Under the pieces are notes generated by a model that worked only from the letters and a program-made list of their open reading frames with translations, did not search any database and was not told the origin of the DNA. The position numbers and the translations under genes were made by a program. DNA of 16,266 nt from Auxenochlorella pyrenoidosa (Eukaryota; Chlorophyta; Trebouxiophyceae; Chlorellales; Chlorellaceae): the NCBI GenBank assembly GCA_001430745.1, contig KQ482018.1, positions 1,185,441-1,201,706 of the forward strand, written 5' to 3'. Positions 9,334-16,266 of this stretch are shown here, one piece after another. How positions within the stretch are numbered: position 1 is the first letter of the stretch; each line of letters starts with the position of its first letter.

Positions 9334-9737
9334 CGAGCTTGCTGCCAGACAATGGCGGCCTCAAGCAGGACACTGACTAGGTAAGGTGGCTATCGTGGGT
9401 TGGACTACTCATGTGAGATGAAGCGTGGGTGAAGGGCGCACAGCCACGGCTGGCAAAGGCACACAGGTTGGCGTAAGCTAAAGGTAAGGTCTGATCTGTG
9501 GTTCCAGAAGACACGGGTTGGAAAGGGGCCATGAAAGGTACAGGAGTGCTGTGATACAATGCAGTGCGGGCTGCGATCAATTTGCTATTAAGGTGAAGGG
9601 TGTGCCTGGAGCCCAGGCGTGGTGTCGCAGTCAAGAATGGAGGTGGTGGGTGGTGGACCGGGTTGGTTCAGCGAGGCCGTTGACAGCGCGGTGGATGGGG
9701 TCAGCATCATCAGCGCCTCGGGCAGGCAGGCGCTCGC

Positions 9738-12260
9738 TCATGTGAAGGCCACCTCAACTTGCCGGCTCTGTGGCTGCATCCACCACGGGGCCGGGGCTGC
9801 GGCTGCAGCTGGGGCGGCCGCTGCAGGGATTGCCCGCTGCTCTGCCTTTCCTGGCGAAGCTGCTCCTGCGGGGGCAGCGCTGGCAGCCCGAGCAGGGAGG
9901 GAGGCATCAAGGGCGCGGCGCTCCGCCTTGGGCTTTGCCTGCTGCTGAGTGTGCTGGCGGGGTGTGCTGCCTGCCTGCTGGGTGCTGCCTGCCTGCTGTG
10001 CTGACCTGGCGGCAGAGGCCGCCAGGATGCGCTGTATGAAGTCGTCGGATGCAAGGGCGCCAGTGAAAGCCGGACCCCTTTTGGAGGGCGAGGGAGCGGC
10101 TGCCGCTGCCGGCGGCGCCTTGCGTGCGGGCGAAGGTGGGGCTGCGGCCGCACGCTTCTTTGCCGGCTGCGCTGCAGGCGCCGCGGGTGCTTGCGCCCCT
10201 GCAGGCGCGGGCTGCTCGGCTGCCACAGCAAAGCAGCCTTCGCCAGACAGGCGCCCTGCTGCCGTTGCTGCAGTGTCTGGCGCAGCCGCTGGCTGCGGGC
10301 GGCACGGGGCAGCCGGCGGCGCCGCTGCCGGCCCAGCTGTGGGCTGGCCGGCAAAGGCCAGCGTAGTCTGCAGCTCCACATCGCCGTCTTTGCACACCAG
10401 CATGCGCAGGCCGTCGCCGCACATGGCCATGGTGGTGGAGAGGTCGTCGGGGAAGCTTCCCAGGTCGTCCAGGCACCGGCTACCTAGGTCGTCCCCCTCT
10501 GCCGCAGCCAGCTCCAGCCCCACCTCGTCAGCATAGTCGGCCGCCGCCTCCTCCGGCAGGGGGGCGGCCCAGCCGCCGCAGCGCGGGCTGTGCTGCGGCG
10601 CGGTGCCCGCCAGCGCAGCGCCCGCCAGCGTGTCAAGCTCGGAGATGAGCCCAACAAAGCGGCGGCTGCCGGGCTGCTCCTCCTGCGCCACCAGGGAGGC
10701 CAGGCGGGCGTCCCAGGAGGGGTAGCCAAAGGCGCCGTCGATCTGGGGCCTGGGGGCGCTGCTGCCGCTGCTGCCGCTCTTCCATGACAGGAAGGAGGGC
10801 TTGGCAGACAGCTGCTTGGCCGGCTTGCCAGAGGGCGGCTTGCCGGCGGGCTGCTCCTTGGCCGAGGGCGGCTGCGCCTGCTGCGCCTGCTGCTTGGCAG
10901 GGGGCGCCGCCTGCATGGGGCCGGCCGGCCTTGCCGGGCTGGGCGCGGCATGTGCTGCCTGGGGCGCTGCCTGCGACCTGGCCGAGCGGTGGGAGCCCGC
11001 CCCCTCTGTGCGGGCAGAGCCGCCAGACAAGTGCGACTCAAAGGAGCGCAGCACCAGGCTGTCGCGGACCAGAGCGTCTGCTGCGGGCGCCGGGGAGGGC
11101 CGCACCGCTGGGATGCGCCCGTCCCGCGGGGAGTCGCCTGGGGCGGCCGCTGCAGCAGCCGCGGCCTGGAAGCGCGGCGCGGCGGCACGCATCTTGCCGG
11201 CCGCAGCCTTGCAGCCCTTGGCCTCGGCGATGGCGATGGGCGTGCGGCCCTGGGCATTAAGAAGCAGCGGGTTGGCACCGCTGCGGCAGGGCGGGGGGCA
11301 CCAGGGTCGTAAGCACAGGTCAAAGTGGCTTGCCTGTTGGGCGCCAGGGGCGCGGTCGAGGCACATAACACACCCACGCTGGTGCAATCCCCCATCTGCA
11401 TCCTGTGCCCGAGCTGTCTGAAGTTGCAGAGGCGTTCCAGACTTCTATCATCCCTGCGTTGTTCAGCAGCAACATCCACAAGCCTTTGGCAGGAGCCTCA
11501 CCCGTCGAGCAGGGCTTGCACGCAGCGCCCTGACTTGTGGGCAGCTGCAGCGTGCAGCGCCGAGCCGTGCAGCTTGCTGACTGCATTCACGTCCGCGCCC
11601 GCCTTGATGAGGACCTGTCGTGGAGGGGGTGGGGGGGTGGGGAGAAGGACTGGCTGTTTATGAAAAGACCCGACAGCAGCAGCTGGCGGTTGAGTGCGGG
11701 TGGGCGGATGGCGGCTAGGGAGGGGTCGATTCCTGCACCATGATTGACATCACGCAGCACAGCCTCCCAGAGCGCCCTGTCCCCAAGCCGTACCTTAATA
11801 CACTCTGCCTGGTCAGCTTGTGCCGCCGCATGGAGCAGCGTGCCGCGGCCGCTCTGCCGGTCGAGGGCGCAAGGGTTGCCTCCCAGCAGCAGCCAGCGCT
11901 GCAACGCCTGCGCATGGCCTGCGGTATGGGCGAGCACACAAGCAGGCGGTTGCCAGAGGGCAAGGAGATGGCATATGGCTGGTGGAACAGGTGGGACCTG
12001 CACCTCCAGCCCATGCAAGGAGAGCCACAAGTTGCAACGTGCTTGGTGCCACCGCGCATCACGGTGCTGGGGCTGGGCCGGTGGCCGCCTGGCTTGCCCT
12101 GAGGGGTCCGGAGGCCCCCTGCCCGCGCTCGGATTCAAAGTGGGGCCTCGAAACCTCCCTCATGTCCCACGCGGAGCGGCTCCCCAACAGACTTGCTCGT
12201 CACCTTGTTGCGGAAGGCGAGTCGCCTGTTGCTGCCTGTGAGCTCACCTTTTGAAGCCAT
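9738..12260 (-). CDS. Ankyrin-repeat protein with long disordered C-terminal tail, function unknown
   Basis: Exons 12260-12248, 11918-11794, 11614-11502 and 11280-9738 join in phase to 597 residues. The first three exons and the start of the fourth encode about three ankyrin repeats (residues 5-110), with cores GTLLHAAAQAD, GSALHAAAAHKS and GRTPIAIAEAKG and linkers KAGADVNAVSK and DGGANPLLLNA. The remaining ~480 residues are rich in Ala, Pro, Gln, Ser and Gly with Lys/Arg clusters. Within them are two more ordered-looking stretches, around SFLSWKSGS...AFGYPSWDARLASLV and DDLGSRCLDDLGSFPDDLST. The protein ends APWWMQPQSRQVEVAFT. The first coding exon is only 13 bases (MASK plus one base); it fits in phase and has a good GGTGAGC donor, but a different 5' end is possible. 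No signal peptide, membrane segment or catalytic motif is visible. A scaffold or adaptor role is only a guess from the ankyrin repeats. Confidence 0.75.
9964..9999. repeat. 18-bp tandem duplication within the ankyrin gene
   Basis: Two adjacent 18-base units, starting at 9964 and 9982 and differing only at the last base, encode two copies of the hexapeptide QQAGST in the disordered tail. The length is a multiple of three, so the frame is kept. Confidence 0.85.
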
Positions 12261-12404
12261 CTTCCACGGATCGGAGCTTGCATCTGTAGAAGCCCCGCAG
12301 CCCATTTCGAGAGCGCGTTTGCAGAGGGCAGGGCTTCTGCTGGCCGGCTGAAGTTGCTGTAGTTTCTATCTAGACGGCTTTGGATCTCTTTCGGACGCAG
12401 AGAC

Positions 12405-12413
12405 TTATTTAAA
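12405..12413 (-). promoter_or_regulatory. Possible TATA box of the ankyrin gene
   Basis: The minus strand reads TTTAAATAA, about 145 bases upstream of the proposed ATG at 12260, in a locally AT-richer patch. Motif and distance are plausible for a core promoter; there is no other support. Confidence 0.35.
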
Positions 12414-12610
12414 CAACTGCCATCGGCGTTTCCTATATTGTACCGAAGTGCTGCTAAGCCTGCTCGCCAGCAGCCGACAGGTTCCCTCCCGCTTCTGCAC
12501 CGCGCTTTCGGCTTTCCCGAGCCGTGTCTAGGGCTGCAATCTGCACATTCAGCTTGCCGGGCTGACAAGAAGGAACAGAAGCTCAGGGCGATCGTTCCTG
12601 CCTGTTTGGT

Positions 12611-12641
12611 CTGCGGCGCCATGGCGGCCATGGCGCCGCAG
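12611..12641. repeat. 31-base near-perfect palindrome (15-bp arms, one-base centre)
   Basis: CTGCGGCGCCATGGC (12611-12625) is followed by one G and then the exact reverse complement. It contains two CCATGG and two GGCGCC sites and is followed by a run of only G and C. It lies about 350 bases upstream of the ankyrin gene start. Confidence 0.95.
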
Positions 12642-13188
12642 GGCGCGGCGCGGCGCGGCGGCGGGGTGGCGCTTGCCTGCTGGCCACAGCACTGACTCAA
12701 TGGCTCCGGCTGCTACACCGCCCTTGCATACAATCCAACATGCGCTCCAAGATCCTTGCCTGATATCTCGACTCCTCAGCATGCCCGCCAAGACAGATTC
12801 TTGCTGTTCACATTGTGCTGCATCAGCGGCAAGCCAGCATGCAAGCAGGTAGAGATGCTGGGTCACACAGGGCGGTGAAGGGCCCAAGGTGCGGAGGCAA
12901 GCAGACTGCACAAGTTGCTGTGCCCGCACAATGGCCATTCGGCTCTAGAATTGACCGAGGCCCAAGTCAAACAGCATCGCCGCCGCTGCCGCCGCCGCTG
13001 GCAGGCGCGCCATCTGCCTCGCTCTGCTCCGTCAGCGAGGTGTGGGGGCTGGGTGCAGGAGACGCCGCATCTTCTGCCTGCCCTGAAGGCACCACTGCAG
13101 TGCACAGGCGGGGCACAGCTGCACGCTGTCAGCCGGGCAGGCGCAGAGCTGCCGGGGTGTGTGGCACACCCAGCACTGAGCGCAGTGG

Positions 13189-13597
13189 TCATGCGACTTG
13201 CTCGCCTTCAGGCCAGGCAAGCGGAGCACAGAACGGGCCCCCGCTGGTTGCACCACGCCCTGCAAGCCAGCCCCCGCTGGTTGCAGTTGCACGTCGCCCT
13301 GCGGCCCGGCCTGCACCTGTGGGAGTGAAGAGCGTGATGGCACCCAGGGTGAAGGGGATGCCGCCCTGCGCCACCGCCAGGCTCCAGACCAGGGGTACAA
13401 AGAACTCCTCGGGATTGGCCTCTGCAAGTGCAGCAGGCGCACGCACAGCGGGTGCCGTCGCTCGGTGGGGGGTATGCATGGACGCAGGGAGCACGCGGCA
13501 GAGTCCTGCGGGGCTGGCTCGGCCAGCGGGTCTGCAGAAGAGGCCTGCTCAGGGGTCTGTGTCGCAAGTTCCATTGCGGTTAGACAGACTTAGAGTC

Positions 13598-13688
<91 letters not shown>

Positions 13689-16095
13689 GCTCACCCTCCT
13701 CATACGTGAAGCGCAGCTCGGGGAAGGGCTTGAGCCGGTCGCGCCGCCAGCCGCGGCTGTGCTGCTTGATCAGGTCGAGCAGGCTGCGGGCAGGCCGGGG
13801 GCGGGCGGGTGTTTGGGGCAGGCCGGGGGGCGGGTGAGTGTTTGGGGCAGGCCGGGGGGCGGGCGGGTGTTTGGGGTGCACTGCCAGCACCGCAAATGGC
13901 GCTGTCCCCCAACGCTGCTGGGTGGCACAGACCCCCCAGATGGCAACCCGCCCCACCCCCCGGGGGGGCCTGCAAACCGACTCCCCTGGCCTGTGCCTCG
14001 CCACCCGCCTGTTGCGCCTGCACGCTTGTCACCTGGGGTTCATGCGCTGCGCTCATACCTGCCCCCAACTCCGTGCCTGTGGGCGCCCCTCCCAGCGTGC
14101 CTCCCCGCGCGCCCACCCCGGCGCCTCACCGCTCCACGCTCAGCTGCGCGCCTGCCCCCGCCGCCACGTGCTCCTCCACCCGGCGGTTGAAGTAGTCGGT
14201 GACTCGGGTGATGTTGTCCATGAGCTCGGCGTAGCGCGGGTGGTGCACAAAGGGCGCAAACACCTCCTGCGGGCGGACGACCGGGAGGGCCCCAGGCAGG
14301 CGGCGTGGCCGGTCGACAGGCAGGCGGAAGTGGGACCAGCCAGCCGCCATAACTGCAGGCCACAACAATGCACGGCCTGGCGAGTGAAGTGGGACACAGA
14401 AAACGAAGCATCCGCCTCCCTGCCGGGCGTCCCCGCAGGGCCCAGGCGAGCCTTGCCTGTCGGTGCAGCAGCGTGTAGACGAGCTCGGGGTTGCGAGGCA
14501 GCGAGCTTATCAGGATGCTGTTGATGATCTGCACGCGAGGTTCGCCAGACATCAATGGCAGGTTACTAAACAGGCGGGCTGATAACAGCCGGCAAGAGCT
14601 CGCCTCCCCCCCCACACCACCACCACCACCACAAACACACACACATACAAATACACCCACCTCCAACACAATACGCAGGAAGTCGGCATAGAGCTGCAGC
14701 TCAAGCTCCTGCTGCTCCGACACACCGCCCCCAGCTGCAGGCGCCTGCTGCGCCACAGCCTCTACCCGCGGCTGCAGCTGCTGCTGGCCAGGCTGCTGCC
14801 CTGCGTCCTGCTGCGGCGGCGGCGCGTCCTGCTGCTGCGCAGCCGGGTGCGCCCCCTGCAGCGCCTGCTGCTGCGGCGTGGGCGCGGGCAGCCAGGGCGT
14901 GAGCGGTGAGTCGGCTGCTGTGTACGCTGTGGTGGGGGTGGAGGGCATGGCGGCGCCCTCCGCGGCTGCCTGCAGGCGGTTGTAGCGCCGCGCCAGCAGG
15001 TGGAAGAGGGACACCAGGCGCTGCGCCGCGTGCGTGCTCATGCCTGCACGTGGCGGCAGGTTGGCAGAGCTGGGTGCATCAGAGGCTGGGGCGCGCTGAT
15101 TGCAGGGGCAGCGCACGCGCCGCATCCACAGATCGCGGCACCGCAACAAACGTTCCCCCAGCCCACGCCGCGGCCCCACCCGACATGTGCGGCGCCAGGT
15201 TGGCCAGCGCCGCCAGCGTGTTGGTGTGCAGGTACACGTCCCGCAGCTTGGCCAGGTTGTAGTGCGCCGTCCTGCCGGGGGGCCGGGGGTGGGGGTGGGG
15301 CGTGGGGGGTTCCAGCACATAAGTTTGATGGCCGCCCATCAGAGCACGCAGGCAGCTGCAGCTACAGCGTGTCCCAGTGGCTGCTGCAGGCCCAACCTGT
15401 TTGCGAACATGCCGGCTGGGAGCTACAAGCGCCCGAGAGAGGGAGGGCCGCCCAGGTTCGTGTGCGGCGCAAACGCACAGTCTGCAGACCCATGGCGTCA
15501 TGCACCATCCTGCCCACCCAGGTGGTGGGTGCGGTCACCTGAGCAGGAGCACCACCAGCAGGCTGCCCAGCGTGGTGCGGGTGCTGCGCTCGCGGTAGAA
15601 GGGCACAGACTGCGCGCCAGCAGGGCACCAGTCATGAGGAGTCATGAAAGACATGATGAGGAGGCGTGGAAGCAGTCGTGCAGCAGGCAGCTGAGCATGG
15701 AGTGCCCCAGCAGCGCAGCGCGCTTGGCTGGGGCAGGTGTGCCTCGGTGGCCCGACAGACAACAAATCCGCCCCTGCCTGGCTGCTCCCCGCACCTGCAG
15801 CGTGATGCTGTGGATGTTCTGCGCAAAGGCCGAGTCCTGGCTGAGCATCAGCAGGATGATGAGCAGCATGTACATCTGCGCATGGGATGGGTGAAGAGCC
15901 GGGGCCTTGGTCAGTGCCCGCAGCCGGCGCCTGCCGTTCAACAGCTCTGCGGGCCTGCTGCCCATGGCAGCGCCCCGCCCCAGCCCAAGTCCGCCTCTGC
16001 CTGTGTGCGCCCCTCACCTGGTTGGCTGTGCGCTCGTGCGCCAAGTACAGCAGCTCCAGAAGCGGCAGCAGGATGGTGTCGAGGTCGCTTCGCAC
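13189..16095 (-). CDS. DYM: Dymeclin, 5' part missing
   Basis: Nine exons are visible: 16095-16018, 15875-15795, 15609-15539, 15271-15180, 15043-14661, 14528-14457, 14266-14130, 13783-13695 and 13421-13189, giving the last 411 residues. Earlier exons lie beyond the right edge. The order [109 protein letters not shown] and [13 protein letters not shown] follows human dymeclin segment by segment, and every junction keeps phase. Dymeclin is a peripheral Golgi-associated protein needed for secretory traffic; human loss causes Dyggve-Melchior-Clausen dysplasia. Intron 6 has a GC donor (GACAG/GCAAGG). A Gln/Pro/Ala-rich insertion lies in the fifth visible exon. After AITLF the reading continues about 37 residues, including a repeated ATSGG, to a TGA at 13189; this tail is uncertain because a good GT donor follows CCCACAG near 13349. 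Confidence 0.93.
13599..13686. repeat. (AAGC)22 microsatellite beside a dymeclin 5' splice site
   Basis: Twenty-two uninterrupted AAGC units, 88 bases, read GCTT on the gene's sense strand. The array begins nine bases into the last intron of dymeclin, immediately after the GTGAGCC donor. It is open in several frames on both strands, giving spurious KQAS and LLAC repeat proteins. Confidence 0.97.
13786..13872. repeat. 29-bp minisatellite, three units, at a dymeclin 3' splice site
   Basis: Three adjacent 29-base units (13786-13814, 13815-13843, 13844-13872) share the core GGGGCAGGCCGGGGG and end in GTGTTT or GAGTGTTT. The first unit abuts the acceptor of dymeclin intron 7, so on the sense strand the C-rich repeat supplies the pyrimidine tract before the exon at 13783. 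Confidence 0.9.
14615..14645. repeat. (CAC)6 plus (AC)5 simple repeat in dymeclin intron 5
   Basis: Six CAC units at 14615-14632 are followed by five AC units at 14635-14644. On the sense strand this is a GT/GTG-rich stretch beginning about 15 bases after the donor at 14660. Confidence 0.85.
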
Positions 16096-16266
16096 CTGCG
16101 TTGAGGGCCCGCGCCACGCCCGGGGAGGGCAGTGTGACAGAGAGGCAGGGCGGCGGCACCCCCAACGCAGCCTTATAAATTGGCCCGAACCGGGATGAAG
16201 AGCAGCACTTCACCCAGCACCCCAAAAACAGAACTCATGGAAGGTGGGGCAGACCCAGGACCCCCC

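Larger units (their letters stand above)
8921..9737. other. Intergenic region: SRCR upstream region and 3' flank of the ankyrin gene
   Basis: These 817 bases separate two minus-strand genes. The part near 8920 must hold the SRCR promoter and 5' leader; the part near 9738 the 3' untranslated region of the ankyrin gene. The stretch about 9160-9600 is the most AT-rich of the window. I see no RNA gene and no convincing protein. Confidence 0.6.
12261..13188. other. Gene-free region: ankyrin gene upstream region and dymeclin 3' flank
   Basis: These 928 bases separate the ankyrin gene start from the dymeclin stop. The half near 12260 should contain the ankyrin promoter and leader; the other half the dymeclin 3' untranslated region. 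Besides the palindrome and TATA-like motif listed separately, there is a GC-only stretch at 12641-12668. A cysteine-rich reading frame on the minus strand ends near 13032, but I do not accept it as a gene. Confidence 0.55.

Noticed and set aside
13237..13285. Two copies of GCCCCCGCTGGTTGCA, 33 bases apart
   Set aside because: Real, but a minor in-frame duplication (ATSGG) in the uncertain dymeclin tail; not evidence for an attachment site or mobile element.
13599..13686. Possible CRISPR-like or telomeric array
   Set aside because: It is a four-base microsatellite without spacers and does not match the plant-type telomere repeat.
12815..13837. Plus-strand frame with a KQAS tandem repeat
   Set aside because: The repeat is only the translation of (AAGC)22, and the frame runs antisense through conserved dymeclin exons.
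13549..14004. Minus-strand frame with a hydrophobic LLAC repeat
   Set aside because: It is the dymeclin exon read through its donor into the microsatellite intron; conservation resumes only after splicing to 13421.
16096..16266. A further dymeclin exon at the right edge
   Set aside because: I could not find text resembling the expected upstream segment with a usable donor; the stretch reads as the 3' end of an intron ending in the CAG acceptor at 16098-16096.
1..16266. A new defence, biosynthetic or mobile gene system
   Set aside because: All five genes are unrelated eukaryotic single genes, on both strands and heavily intron-split; no clustered pathway, transposase, integrase or terminal repeats were seen.

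Overview
The window looks like nuclear DNA of a green alga, most likely a Chlorella-type trebouxiophyte. It is very GC-rich, its genes are broken by many short introns (about 130-350 bases), and it carries plant/green-lineage families (a PHS1-type tubulin kinase, an XB3/XBAT-type ankyrin-RING ubiquitin ligase) beside SRCR-domain proteins and dymeclin. There are no bacterial operons, phage genes or CRISPR arrays. I rebuilt the gene models by hand from splice signals, codon phase and remembered family sequences; every junction should be checked with RNA data.

Layout, left to right. (1) 53-2262, minus: PHS1-like gene holding an actin-fragmin-kinase-like (tubulin kinase) domain, cut by the left edge. 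(2) 2263-2649: compact divergent promoter region. (3) 2650-5866, plus: complete seven-exon XB3/XBAT-like E3 ubiquitin ligase, 642 residues. (4) 5867-6437: convergent 3' region. (5) 6438-8920, minus: five-exon secreted protein of 584 residues with four SRCR domains. (6) 8921-9737: SRCR upstream region and 3' flank of the next gene. (7) 9738-12260, minus: four-exon ankyrin-repeat protein of 597 residues with a long disordered tail, function unknown. (8) 12261-13188: gene-free region with a 31-base near-perfect palindrome. (9) 13189-16095, minus: the last nine exons of a dymeclin (DYM) gene, whose 5' part lies beyond the right edge.

The five genes do not form an obvious pathway. The only arrangement suggesting shared control is the head-to-head PHS1/XB3-like pair. 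The most notable features are structural: five of 24 splice donors read as GC instead of GT, SRCR modules sit on phase 1-1 exons, one SRCR module has lost both partners of a disulfide, a roughly 233-residue insertion lies inside the PHS1 kinase fold, and several introns carry pure microsatellites, a minisatellite or a G-tract run close to splice sites. I see no convincing new multi-gene system here.
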